Shown here: positions 38,368-47,841 of the stretch, one piece after another
Layout: each line of letters begins with the position of its first letter
How positions within the stretch are numbered: the stretch's first letter is position 1
Source of the DNA: Campylobacterota bacterium
GTDB taxonomy: Bacteria > Campylobacterota > Campylobacteria > Campylobacterales > Sulfurovaceae
DNA: 47,841 nucleotides
Reading direction: 5' to 3'
Assembly (NCBI GenBank): GCA_013153055.1
Contig: JAADFE010000088.1
Coordinates: 1 to 47,841 of the forward strand
The notes under the pieces: generated by a model
What the model was told of the DNA's origin: nothing
Databases searched by the model: none
What the model saw: only the letters and a program-made list of their open reading frames with translations
Program-made: the position numbers and the translations under genes

Positions 38368-39219
38368 ATGAGAGAGGTAGAGACAGAGAAATCAATAAGA
38401 CAGATAGTTAGAAGTTCTGTTGAAGCATATGCAAATGGTTTTGAAGCTAGACATATTGGAGAAGTTAACAATCCAAATGGAACAATAAATATGAAAATAC
38501 ATAATGTATTTATCTCTGCATTAGGTGAAGAGCTACAATACTATACAGCTTTGGTTCGTTCATTAGATAGTTCTCTTGGGAATATGCTTGAGAAGATGGC
38601 TATTAATATAGCTAAACTATTTTACAGAGTAGAAAAGAGTGTTGAGGGGAACTTATATCCAGAACAGACAGCTAAAATAGCAGAATTTTTAGAAGCTTAT
38701 AAAAATAGTAAAAATGATTTAAAACCATCTGTCTCTCACTATAAGGTTATTAGAGATATAAAAACTAGCTCTAAACTTATAACTAAAAGACATGTAAGTG
38801 ACTACTACTTATATGATGAAAAGAGTGATACACACTATTTAATAGAGTTAAAAATAGGTGGAGATTTAGATAATAAAAAAGCTAGAAGTGAAAAAGAAGC
38901 CCTTTTTGAACAGTATGCCATTTTATCAAATTCACTAGGTAAAGATGCTAAAATAAAATGTTATTTTGCTACTGCTTATAATAGATTTGGTGAAGATAGA
39001 GAGTGGAAACAGACAAGAGTTTTACAATTTTTTTCCAAAGAGGAGCTACTAATTGGAAAAGATTTTTGGAACTTTGTATGTTGTAGTAGTAGAGGGTATG
39101 AGATAGTTATTGATGAGTATAGACAATCTGCTTATTTAATTAATGATGCTTTAGAAAATAATTTCACAAATAGAGCATTATACGAAGCTTTTTATAAATC
39201 TTTGGAAAAAGTTGCATAA
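38368..39219 (+). CDS. TdeIII-like type II restriction endonuclease
   Basis: IHNVFISALGEELQYYTALVRSLDSSLGNMLEKMA; HYLIELKIGGDLDNKKARSEKEALFEQYA (PD-(D/E)XK-like). Confidence 0.75.
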   Translation: MREVETEKSIRQIVRSSVEAYANGFEARHIGEVNNPNGTINMKIHNVFISALGEELQYYTALVRSLDSSLGNMLEKMAINIAKLFYRVEKSVEGNLYPEQTAKIAEFLEAYKNSKNDLKPSVSHYKVIRDIKTSSKLITKRHVSDYYLYDEKSDTHYLIELKIGGDLDNKKARSEKEALFEQYAILSNSLGKDAKIKCYFATAYNRFGEDREWKQTRVLQFFSKEELLIGKDFWNFVCCSSRGYEIVIDEYRQSAYLINDALENNFTNRALYEAFYKSLEKVA

Positions 39220-39863
39220 TGACAAAAGTTGAAGCAATAAAACAACTTATGAAAGATAATGAAGGTCTTGCTAGTTGGAGCTTAATTTATAAAGATATTG
39301 AAAAGTACTATCCTAAAGCAAAAATATCAAAAGAGTGGAAAGCAGGAATAAGAGGTGTACTATATAGAGATTTAGGTAAAAGCTTCAAAAAAATCGATGA
39401 TGCTTTATATGCTCTTATTGGTTTTGATGAAGAGGAGTATTTAAAAGATAAAGATGATAATATCATACAAAAAACAGAAAAAATATCAGAAATAAAAGTA
39501 AGAATAGGACAACAATTTTTTAAAAAATCGTTACTAAAAGAGTTAAAAGAGTGTCCTTTTACAAATATAGAATTTGAATATCTATTAATTGCTAGTCATA
39601 TTAAACCATGGTCAAAAAGTAATGATATAGAGAAGTTAGATACCTATAATGGTTTTATATTTACCCCAACATATGATAAACTATTTGATAACGGCTTTAT
39701 CACTTTTAAAAATAATAAAACTTTAATCATATCCAATAGATTAGATAATAAAACAAAATCAAAGTTACATATTAAAAATAATATGTATATCCCTAGCTTA
39801 CCAATAAAAGGTAGAGAAATTTACCTAGAGTATCATAGAGATGTTATTTTTAAAAGTGAATAA
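39219..39863 (+). CDS. HNH endonuclease domain protein
   Basis: CPFTNIEFEYLLIASHIKPWSKSNDIEKLDTYNGFIFTPTYDKLFDNGFITF. Confidence 0.82.
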   Translation: MTKVEAIKQLMKDNEGLASWSLIYKDIEKYYPKAKISKEWKAGIRGVLYRDLGKSFKKIDDALYALIGFDEEEYLKDKDDNIIQKTEKISEIKVRIGQQFFKKSLLKELKECPFTNIEFEYLLIASHIKPWSKSNDIEKLDTYNGFIFTPTYDKLFDNGFITFKNNKTLIISNRLDNKTKSKLHIKNNMYIPSLPIKGREIYLEYHRDVIFKSE

Positions 39864-39942
39864 TCATTACTAATTATTTTGATATTTAAAAGTATATATT
39901 ATCTCAAATTTAAATTAATTAAAATAAAAAAAGGATAAAGTT

Positions 39943-41229
39943 ATGAAAAAATTTATAATTTTAATAACACTATTACAAGGAATATTAATGAGTGCTACAC
40001 TTAGCCATATAGATATAAACGGTACAAAGGTACCTATGATTTTTGAGGAGGACAAAAACCTACCGATAGTATCAATGCAACTAGTCTTTCAAAACTCTGG
40101 ATATTTAACAGATACAAAAAAAGGGTTAGTAAAACTAACAGCCAAACTCCTAAATGAGGGAACCCAAAAAGATGGAAGTGTAGGATTTGCTACAAAACTA
40201 GAAGATAGAGCTATATCTCTAAGCTCACACTCTGGAGCTGAGACTTTTGTAATAGAGCTAAACTCACTAAAAGAGCAGTTTGATTACGGTATAGAGCTAC
40301 TAGATGAACTACTATCAGACCCAAATTATACACCAAAAACGCTAGAGAAGATAAAAACTCAAACTCTAGGAGAGCTAAAACAAAAAGAGAGTAACTTTGA
40401 TTATATATCATCACTTAAACTCAAAGGGTTACTATTTCCAAACACTCCATTAGCAACCCCACCATTAGGTACTGTTGATAGTATAAAAGATATATCTATA
40501 GATGATATCAAATCTCATATAGATAACCATTTGGCATTGGGTAATCTCATAGTTGTAATGGGTGGTGATATAAAGCAAGATGAAGCTACTAAACTATTAT
40601 CTGATATACTAAAAAAACTACCAAAGAGAAAAAGTGAACCGATAAAATATATGAAAGCTCAAGCAAAAGAGCAGATAGAAAAAACTATAGTTCAGAGTAA
40701 ACAAGCTTATGTGTATTTTGGAAGTCCACTTGATATTAGATATGACTCTTCACAGAGATATTTGGGTAAAGTCGCTTCATTTATACTTGGAAGTAGTGGA
40801 TTTGGTTCAAGACTTATGGAAGAGATTAGAGTCAAAAGAGGTTTGGCATACTCTGCATATAGCCGTTTTAGTATCAATAAATCTCACTCATACTTCTGGG
40901 GTTATCTACAGACAAAAGTAGCAAGTGGAGATGAAGCTGTTACTAGAGTAAAAGAGCTTATCAAAACTTTTATAGATAAAGGTGTAACCCAAGAGGAGTT
41001 AACCTCAGCAAAAGAGTTTCTGTTAGGTTCAGAACCACTTAGAAATGAGACACTATCTCAAAGATTAAACCGTGCATTTATGGAGTACTATCACAACAGA
41101 CCACTTGGGGCTACTGTTGAGGATTTGAAAAAGATAAAAGCTATGAGTTTAGATGAGCTAAATAGCTTTATCAAAAAGCATAATGAGATTGGAGTTCTCT
41201 CTTTTTCTGTGGTTACTGGGAAAGAGTAG
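39943..41229 (+). CDS. M16-family (insulinase-like) peptidase
   Basis: Signal peptide; SMQLVFQNSGYLTDTKKGLVKLTAKLLNEGT; GFGSRLMEEIRVKRGLAYSAYS. Confidence 0.88.
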   Translation: MKKFIILITLLQGILMSATLSHIDINGTKVPMIFEEDKNLPIVSMQLVFQNSGYLTDTKKGLVKLTAKLLNEGTQKDGSVGFATKLEDRAISLSSHSGAETFVIELNSLKEQFDYGIELLDELLSDPNYTPKTLEKIKTQTLGELKQKESNFDYISSLKLKGLLFPNTPLATPPLGTVDSIKDISIDDIKSHIDNHLALGNLIVVMGGDIKQDEATKLLSDILKKLPKRKSEPIKYMKAQAKEQIEKTIVQSKQAYVYFGSPLDIRYDSSQRYLGKVASFILGSSGFGSRLMEEIRVKRGLAYSAYSRFSINKSHSYFWGYLQTKVASGDEAVTRVKELIKTFIDKGVTQEELTSAKEFLLGSEPLRNETLSQRLNRAFMEYYHNRPLGATVEDLKKIKAMSLDELNSFIKKHNEIGVLSFSVVTGKE

Positions 41230-41297
41230 AATAGATTAATATGTTTTCCCTTAATTAGTAAAATACCATAATATTTAATAGAAAAAATTATATAATA

Positions 41298-41543
41298 ATG
41301 AAAAATATTAAAAAAGGGAAAATAAGGATGGAAACTTTAACAAAAGTAAATTCTAGTATGGTATATGCTGTGGGATATGACTATATTAATAAAGAATTGG
41401 AAGTAGTATTTAATACAGGTAAAATATGGATATATAAAGATGTTTCTCAAAATGTATATGAAAAATTAATCAATTCTTCATCTATAGGTTCATTTATGAT
41501 AAATAACATCATTGACTTTTATAAAGAAGAAAGAATTAATTAA
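41298..41543 (+). CDS. KTSC domain protein
   Basis: SSMVYAVGYDYINKELEVVFNTGKIWIYKDVSQNVYEKLINSSSIGSFMINNI. Confidence 0.75.
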   Translation: MKNIKKGKIRMETLTKVNSSMVYAVGYDYINKELEVVFNTGKIWIYKDVSQNVYEKLINSSSIGSFMINNIIDFYKEERIN

Positions 41544-41675
41544 AAATATCAGTTAAATGTATAATCAAGTTTATCATCATATAAATTTCTTTTATCCTGA
41601 GGAATTAGAAAGTAAGAATAATTTTACTATATATGGGTTATTATAATAGACAAATTACCCAAAATAAGGATAACA

Positions 41676-42905
41676 ATGCGTTTAATACTATTTTTTTTAT
41701 TAACATTTAATCTCTTTGCTGTTGATGCAGAGCTTACTATTGAAAAGGATGTAGATTCTAAAGCATCTATCTCTGTTATAGAGGATGAGAACAGTGCTGG
41801 TAGTAGTAGATTTCATCAAAAGATGTTCAACCTACTAATTAACGATTTAAAAATGAGTGGTCACTTTAATATTGATACCAACTACCACAAAGGTAGCTTT
41901 GATGATGTGATGATAGCTCCAGAGCTACATGATAGAGAGTATCTATTAAAATATAACTACTCTCCATCAGGAGATAAGTTAGATATCAAACTAGTACAAG
42001 TATATGATAATAGTGTTTTGCTTCAAAAGGGATATAGTGTCAATAGTGCAAAAAGATATCCATTTCTAGCACATAATGCTATAGTAGATATCAATAATGC
42101 CCTAAACTATGAAGATATCTCATGGATGAAGAGACATCTAATCTTTTCTAAATATATAGCCCCTAGAAAAAGTGAGATATGGGTGGCTGATTATACTCTA
42201 TCATTTGCTAATGTAATTGTAAGAGGTGGTCTCAATCTATTTCCTAAATGGGCAAATCAAAATCAAACAGCTTTTTATTATACATCATATAATAGCCTAT
42301 TACCTACACTATATCGTATTGATATGAGTACAGGAAATAGAAAAAAGATTATATCCTCTGAGGGTATGCTAGTATGTTCAGATGTTAGCCGTGATGGAAC
42401 TAGACTTCTTTTGACTATGGCTCCACATGGGCAGACTGATATATATGAATATACTATAGGTGGTGGTACAAAACGATTAACAAAATTTGGTGGTATTGAT
42501 GTAAATGGAAAATATATAGGAGATGAGAGTAAAATAGTATTTGTATCTAATAGAATGGGCAGACCTAATATATATACAAAAGCTATAGGTTCTAGCTCTG
42601 TATCAAAAGTACCACAATATGGTAACTACAACAGCTCATGCGATGCGTTTGACCAATATATTCTATACTCAGTCAAAGAGGGTAAATCTGTTAATATCTA
42701 TCTAGGTTCTGTATATAGTTCATATGTTAGACCACTAACTAGTAATGGAATAAATCAACTACCAAGATTTTCAAGTAATGGTAGAGTAGTACTATATATC
42801 AAAAAAATAGGTGGAAAAAATAGTATAGGATATATGAATTTAGCCACAAAAGATACAGCCTTGTATCCTATGATTAGTGGTAAAATCCAATCAATTGATT
42901 GGTAA
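41676..42905 (+). CDS. tolB: Tol-Pal system protein TolB
   Basis: Signal peptide; beta-propeller repeats (DVSRDGTRLLLTMAPHGQTDIYEYTIGGGTKRLTKFGGIDVNGKY); upstream of pal. Confidence 0.88.
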   Translation: MRLILFFLLTFNLFAVDAELTIEKDVDSKASISVIEDENSAGSSRFHQKMFNLLINDLKMSGHFNIDTNYHKGSFDDVMIAPELHDREYLLKYNYSPSGDKLDIKLVQVYDNSVLLQKGYSVNSAKRYPFLAHNAIVDINNALNYEDISWMKRHLIFSKYIAPRKSEIWVADYTLSFANVIVRGGLNLFPKWANQNQTAFYYTSYNSLLPTLYRIDMSTGNRKKIISSEGMLVCSDVSRDGTRLLLTMAPHGQTDIYEYTIGGGTKRLTKFGGIDVNGKYIGDESKIVFVSNRMGRPNIYTKAIGSSSVSKVPQYGNYNSSCDAFDQYILYSVKEGKSVNIYLGSVYSSYVRPLTSNGINQLPRFSSNGRVVLYIKKIGGKNSIGYMNLATKDTALYPMISGKIQSIDW

Positions 42906-42951
42906 ATTTTTATGGTATAATTAAAGATAGTTCAATTTTAAAAGGAAAAAT

Positions 42952-43518
42952 ATGAAAAAACGGTTATATATTATGGCTATATTATTTACTTTGCTAATGT
43001 CTGGATGTGCTCAGAAAGAGATTGGAGATATAGAGGTGGATGATAAGGGAGCTTTACCCGCTACAACAGTCTCAGCAACTACTACTAATGCAACAAATGG
43101 GTATGAGAATGTTGACTTATATGGTCAAAATAGTGGAGGGTATACACAAGATGATTCTTATGATGCTATGGCAAATAGTGGTATTGAAAACATATATTTT
43201 GATGTTGACCAGTATATTATTACACCTGATAAACTACCTATTATTATTAATAATGCTAGAATATTAAGCAAAGCAGTTCAAGCAGGTTCTAGGGTTAAAA
43301 TAGAGGGACATTGTGATGCGACAGGAACGGATGAGTATAACTATGCTTTGGGTTTGAGAAGAGCAAAAGCAGCAAAAGAGGCTCTAGTTAGTCGAGGTAT
43401 TAATCCATCAGCTATTACTATAGTGAGTATGGGAGAGAGTTCACCTTTGTGTACAACAGACTATTCTAGTGCATGTTATGCAAAAAATAGAAGAGTTGAG
43501 TTTAAAATTATTCAATAA
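42952..43518 (+). CDS. pal: Peptidoglycan-associated lipoprotein (OmpA domain)
   Basis: Lipobox LLMSGC; KIEGHCDATGTDEYNYALGLRRAKAAKEALVSRGI. Confidence 0.92.
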   Translation: MKKRLYIMAILFTLLMSGCAQKEIGDIEVDDKGALPATTVSATTTNATNGYENVDLYGQNSGGYTQDDSYDAMANSGIENIYFDVDQYIITPDKLPIIINNARILSKAVQAGSRVKIEGHCDATGTDEYNYALGLRRAKAAKEALVSRGINPSAITIVSMGESSPLCTTDYSSACYAKNRRVEFKIIQ

Positions 43519-43533
43519 TTATTAGGTATAGAA

Positions 43534-44337
43534 ATGAAAAAAATAGTTTTAATTGGTTCTTTATGTTTTTTGGCTTTATATGCAAATGAACCATCTGTAT
43601 ATGGTGCAGGAGATATAGATAGTCCAAACCCTTATGGTTTGAGTAAAACAGAAAGAGGTGTTTTGGAAAATAGAAGAGCTGTTCAAAATCTAAAAAATAG
43701 AGTAGCAGAACAGCAAAATCGTATAGATGGTCTTATAACTATTATTGATGGATTAAACAAAGAGATTTTGGCTCTAAAAGAGCAAATCCGTATCAACAAT
43801 AATAGAATTAATCAATCTAATGATAATAATAGAACTTACAATATGTTACTTGAATTAGGAACTATGATTGACCAGATAAACAAGACTTATGTAACCAAAG
43901 AAGAGCTAAAGGAAGCCTTGGCAGGAAGTAGAACAGTACAAAGTAGTACCGTTTCCTCTAATACAAATATGGGTAACTCTGCCGATGATATATCCACTAC
44001 ATATAGAAGAGCTGTTCAGCTATTTGGTCAAAAAAGTTACAATGCAGCAAGAGAAAAGTTCCAAGAGGCAATAGCTCAAAATTATAAACCAGCATCATCT
44101 AGTTACTATCTTGGTGAGATTGCTTATTATACAAAAGATTATAACCAAGCGATTAGATACTATAAAAAGAGTGCATCTCTCTATGACAATGCTAGTTATA
44201 TGAAAGTGTTATATCTACATACAGCTATAGCTTTAGCTAGAACTGGTCAAGAGGAACAGGCAAAAAACTTTTTTCAGTTTGTTGTTGACAACTATCCTGG
44301 TACAAAAGCAGCTGATATAGCCAAAAAAAATCTATAA
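43534..44337 (+). CDS. cpoB: Tol-Pal system TPR protein (CpoB/YbgF)
   Basis: Coiled coil then TPR (AVQLFGQKSYNAAREKFQEAIAQNYKPASSSYYLGEIAYYTKDYNQA...); after pal. Confidence 0.87.
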   Translation: MKKIVLIGSLCFLALYANEPSVYGAGDIDSPNPYGLSKTERGVLENRRAVQNLKNRVAEQQNRIDGLITIIDGLNKEILALKEQIRINNNRINQSNDNNRTYNMLLELGTMIDQINKTYVTKEELKEALAGSRTVQSSTVSSNTNMGNSADDISTTYRRAVQLFGQKSYNAAREKFQEAIAQNYKPASSSYYLGEIAYYTKDYNQAIRYYKKSASLYDNASYMKVLYLHTAIALARTGQEEQAKNFFQFVVDNYPGTKAADIAKKNL

Positions 44338-44357
44338 ATAAGTTTGCTTTGCTATCA

Positions 44358-44375
44358 TGTTAAAAATTTTTAACA
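44358..44375. repeat. Perfect 18-bp palindrome upstream of slyD
   Basis: TGTTAAAAATTTTTAACA. Confidence 0.8.
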
Positions 44376-44387
44376 ATAGGACATTTT

Positions 44388-44894
44388 ATGACAGTAACAG
44401 ATAAAGATTGTGTTGTAGGTATAGAATACGAAGTAAAAGAAGCAGGTAAAGACGAGGTTGTAGATAGCAATAAAGGTTCTCAGCCACTTGAATTTATTAT
44501 GGGTACTGGTCAAATTATCCCAGGTCTTGAAAAAGGTCTAACAGGTATGCAAGAGGGTGAGAGTGGAGATATTTTAGTACCAGCAAGTGAAGCTTATGGT
44601 GAATATAATAATGAAGCTGTTCAAACTCTACCAATAGAGCAGTTTGAGGGAATTGAACTTAAAGAGGGTTTAACTCTATATGGTCAAGGTGAAAATGGTC
44701 AAACAGTACAAGTAACTGTAAAATCATTTAACGACAAAGAGGTTGTTGTTGACTTTAATCATCCATTAGCTGGAAAAGATTTAATGTTTTCAGTAAAAGT
44801 ATTAAGTGCAAGAGAAGCTACAGACGAAGAGAAAGCAACAGGTCAAGTTGGTGGCGAACATTGTAATGATGGTTCTTGTGGTTGTGGTCACTAA
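44388..44894 (+). CDS. slyD: SlyD-type FKBP peptidyl-prolyl isomerase
   Basis: KDCVVGIEYEVKEAGKDEVVDSNKGSQPLEFIMGTGQIIPGLEKGL...DFNHPLAGKDLMFSVKV; metal-binding tail GGEHCNDGSCGCGH. Confidence 0.92.
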   Translation: MTVTDKDCVVGIEYEVKEAGKDEVVDSNKGSQPLEFIMGTGQIIPGLEKGLTGMQEGESGDILVPASEAYGEYNNEAVQTLPIEQFEGIELKEGLTLYGQGENGQTVQVTVKSFNDKEVVVDFNHPLAGKDLMFSVKVLSAREATDEEKATGQVGGEHCNDGSCGCGH

Positions 44895-44899
44895 TCTAT

Positions 44900-44924
44900 T
44901 AGTGTGAGTTATTTACTCACACTA
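44900..44924 (+). terminator. Stem-loop after slyD
   Basis: TAGTGTGAGT-tattt... ACTCACACTA. Confidence 0.65.
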
Positions 44925-45120
44925 CTTTCTCTCTTTTAAATCTTATTCAGTTTTATACAATTTTAAGCAATAATAGTACCATATCAACCCAAATAAAATA
45001 TAATAAAATATTAATTAATACTTAAGAAAAAATAATTAATTTTTACTTTTAAAAAAAATAAAGTCTTAACCCAAATAGTGTATAATAAAAGCAAAAAACT
45101 ACAAAAGGTCAAAAATATAT

Positions 45121-45792
45121 ATGCAATGGGATACTTTAGGTTACATAACTGTACTAATTGTTGATGATGATGCGTTTAATAGACAGTTAATCATATCCCT
45201 TCTATCCAAAATACCTACCATAGACTATATAGAGGCTCAAAATGGTATCGAAGCATTAGAGATTTTGGCAAGTAATAATATTGATATAATACTACTCGAT
45301 TTGCATATGCCAAAGCTCAATGGAATTGATACTATCAAAGAGATAAAAAAAAATATCATAGATTCACTAATTCCAATCATAATAATAACTACTGATGAGA
45401 TGATTGCAAAAGAGGTTTATGAACTAGGAGCCGATGATTTTCTATCTAAACCTTTTAAGTTAAATAATTTGGCTCAAAAGATTTATAAACAGATTAGTAG
45501 TTCAGCAAAAGATAAAGATATAGAGATAGTCTCATATCTAGTTGAGGCTTTTTTAGAGATACTGCACTACATCAAAGAGGATAATGATACAAATTTTGAC
45601 AAACAACATATAGTTCATCTCATCGAGACTTTTAATATCCTACTCTCTCAAAAAAACTCAAAAGAGGATGTATATCACTTCTTTGAAAAAGAGAGTAAAA
45701 AACTATTTGACCATAAACTAATCTGCTATTTTTTGGACTATTTTGACTATTTTGTTGAGATGAGAGATAAATATATCAACCTAAAATTATAG
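45121..45792 (+). CDS. Response regulator receiver protein
   Basis: VLIVDDDAFNRQLIISLL, ILLDLHMPKLNGIDTIKEI, LSKPFKLNNLAQKI; no recognised DNA-binding output domain. Confidence 0.85.
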   Translation: MQWDTLGYITVLIVDDDAFNRQLIISLLSKIPTIDYIEAQNGIEALEILASNNIDIILLDLHMPKLNGIDTIKEIKKNIIDSLIPIIIITTDEMIAKEVYELGADDFLSKPFKLNNLAQKIYKQISSSAKDKDIEIVSYLVEAFLEILHYIKEDNDTNFDKQHIVHLIETFNILLSQKNSKEDVYHFFEKESKKLFDHKLICYFLDYFDYFVEMRDKYINLKL

Positions 45793-45804
45793 GAGTAATA
45801 AAAG

Positions 45805-46959
45805 GTGAAAAATATAATTATAAATGCCTACTCTATAGAGAGCCTATTAACAAAAATAAAAACCACAATCAAAAATGGATTTAATCCATCTCTTGCATTT
45901 ATCTATAGCTCCTCAAAACATAATATTAAAAAACTAGTCTTGGGGTTAGAGGATTATGACTTTATAGTAGTAGGAGCCTCAACAGCAGGAGAGATTTTTG
46001 CAGATAAAAAACTAGGGGTGCATGAGGTAGATAGAACTATTGTAGCTATGCTAATAGAGATAAATCCTATGGCTATCGCTTTTAAATCTATCTCGTTTGA
46101 GACTGAGGAGAACTATTTTAATATAGGAAAAAATATCGGTATATGGGCAAAGAGTGAATTTGAAAATCCAGCACTCATTACTATTACATCAGGATTAGAT
46201 TTTGATAATGATGTTTATACCCAAGGTATTGTAAATGAGAGAGTTGAGTATATCTTTGGAGGTAGTGCAGGGGATGATATGCAACTCAAAGAGACATTTG
46301 TATTCTCCAAAGATAACTTTTATAATCACGGTATAGTAGCATTGGCTCTGGATAGAGATAAGATTGATGTCGTAGGTGCTAGAGCTTTTGGGTGGATAGG
46401 AATAGGCAAAGAGAGGATTGTCACAAAAGCTGAGCAGAATATTGTATATGAGGTTGATGGAAAACCTGCTATTGATTTTTATAAAGATTATCTAAATATA
46501 TCTGCTGATGAGTCTATCCCAAATATAGGAATTGAGTATCCACTCGAGGTGACAATGAAGAGTGGGTTAGTGGTATATAGAGCTGTATTAGGATTAGATG
46601 AAGATAAAAAAGCTCTAATCTTTGCAGGACATGTAGAGGAGAAATCAAAAGTCAGAATATCAGCTCCCCAAGGAGAAAATATTATAAAGTATGTAGGTGA
46701 TAGTATAGAGTATTCACTATCTCAAAAGCCTGATTTTAAGCCTCAAATTGCTCTTGTATTTCCATGTTGTTCGAGAAAACAAGTTCTAGGAGATTTGGCT
46801 ATAAAAGAGATAGAACTAGCTTATAAAAAAGCCAAAGCCCCTATAATTGGTTTTTATGCTTATGGGGAGATAGGAGCATATCCTGGTGGATATCCTTTTC
46901 ATAATGAGACATTTATGACTACTATGTTAAGTGAAAGAGGCACTCAATATGCAGACTAA
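45805..46959 (+). CDS. FIST sensory domain protein
   Basis: GASTAGEIF, FGGSAGDDMQLKETFVF, FPCCSRKQVLG, GFYAYGEIGAYPGGYPFHNETFMTTML: FIST_N/FIST_C hallmarks. Confidence 0.9.
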   Translation: MKNIIINAYSIESLLTKIKTTIKNGFNPSLAFIYSSSKHNIKKLVLGLEDYDFIVVGASTAGEIFADKKLGVHEVDRTIVAMLIEINPMAIAFKSISFETEENYFNIGKNIGIWAKSEFENPALITITSGLDFDNDVYTQGIVNERVEYIFGGSAGDDMQLKETFVFSKDNFYNHGIVALALDRDKIDVVGARAFGWIGIGKERIVTKAEQNIVYEVDGKPAIDFYKDYLNISADESIPNIGIEYPLEVTMKSGLVVYRAVLGLDEDKKALIFAGHVEEKSKVRISAPQGENIIKYVGDSIEYSLSQKPDFKPQIALVFPCCSRKQVLGDLAIKEIELAYKKAKAPIIGFYAYGEIGAYPGGYPFHNETFMTTMLSERGTQYAD

Positions 46960-47841
46960 TCAGGTTAGCAAAAAAAAGCAAAGAGATATAGAGTATGATA
47001 TCCTAGAGCAGAGATACAAAAAAGCCACAAAAGATAAACTAAAACTAGCTCACCTATTAACACAAGTAAACAAAGAGCTAGAGGAGTCACTCAACAATGA
47101 AAAGAGATTTATAGCCTCAGTTAGCCATGAGCTTAGAACACCTCTTACTGCTATATTAGGATATACAGAACTAATGGGTGATACACCTTTAGATAATAGA
47201 CAAAAAAGATATATAGATAATATCATCCAAAGCTCAAACCATCTATTAGCACTTGTTAGTGACCTATTGGATGTAGCAAAGATTGGAGATAATCGTATAG
47301 ATTTAGTTCCAAAAGAGGTTGATTTGGATGATATACTAAATGATTGTGCAAACCTTATCCGTTCAAAAGTTCATAAAGGAGTTGAGCTAATTACAGATAT
47401 ACCTATGCCAGAGTATAAAGTCAAAGTAGATGACAAAAGGGTAAAACAAATTTTTATAAATCTACTATCCAATGCCTCCAAATTTACCCAAAAAGGCTCT
47501 ATTAGGTTTTATATCAAATCACTAGAACCTATAGAGAATAATCAGCTAAAACTTATTGTAAAAGTTGATGATACAGGCAATGGTATCCCAAAAGAGATAT
47601 TAGATACTCTATTTGAACCATTTCAATCAACAGATAAAACCCAAGGAACAGGACTAGGTCTATATATCTCTCAAAAGTTAGCCCAAATGATGGGAGGAGA
47701 TATTACCGTAGAGTCAAAAGAGGGTGTAGGAAGTAGCTTTACTGTCACACTAATTATAGAGAGAACTAGAAAAAAAGAGATAGGCAAAGCACTCAATAGT
47801 AGCAGTATTATGATGTTCTCTAAAAAATCATCATTTCTTGA
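46949..47841 (+). CDS. Sensor histidine kinase (may extend past window end)
   Basis: Manual translation MQTNQVSKKKQRDIEYD...FIASVSHELRTPLTAILGYTEL...FINLLSNASKFTQKG...GTGLGLYISQKLAQMMGG; no stop before the window end; overlaps FIST stop by 11 nt. Confidence 0.9.
   Translation, partial: MQTNQVSKKKQRDIEYDILEQRYKKATKDKLKLAHLLTQVNKELEESLNNEKRFIASVSHELRTPLTAILGYTELMGDTPLDNRQKRYIDNIIQSSNHLLALVSDLLDVAKIGDNRIDLVPKEVDLDDILNDCANLIRSKVHKGVELITDIPMPEYKVKVDDKRVKQIFINLLSNASKFTQKGSIRFYIKSLEPIENNQLKLIVKVDDTGNGIPKEILDTLFEPFQSTDKTQGTGLGLYISQKLAQMMGGDITVESKEGVGSSFTVTLIIERTRKKEIGKALNSSSIMMFSKKSSFL

Overview
AT-rich window of Campylobacterota type (Sulfurimonas/Sulfurovum/Arcobacter-like by protein content). The core blocks are hemD, a probable 6S-like RNA plus purD-RDD-lptD-mlaD-PRTase-pnp, kdsA-ribH-nusB-mqnC, tolB-pal-cpoB-slyD, and an RR-FIST-HK signalling cluster cut by the window end. 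Between them are accessory regions. (1) A ~2.96 kb segment bounded by a 43/44-nt direct repeat of the hemD 3' end. It holds an ADP-ribosylglycohydrolase and decayed NAD-salvage genes: the nadV N-terminus and a nadM/Nudix pseudogene. (2) A defence/toxin-antitoxin graveyard at ~15.8-18.7 kb: HigBA, an Rpn-like nuclease, an SNF2 C-terminal scrap, truncated VapBC and a MITE-like inverted repeat. (3) An ~18.8-35.5 kb island that is the best candidate for an undescribed system. It has a two-component system with a His/Arg-tailed small exported protein, three DUF2202 ferritin-like exported proteins, an EF-hand protein, a copper-receptor-like TonB protein, an octaheme cytochrome with unusual architecture, a DUF134 regulator and RG-rich proteins. 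At least five promoters in this island, including that of the two-component operon, share a TAACA-N6-TAACA direct repeat (11-bp period), with the -10-like hexamer starting 9 nt after it. This predicts a regulon. (4) A TdeIII-like restriction endonuclease plus HNH nuclease with no methyltransferase in the window. All names come from reading the translations; no database search was run.
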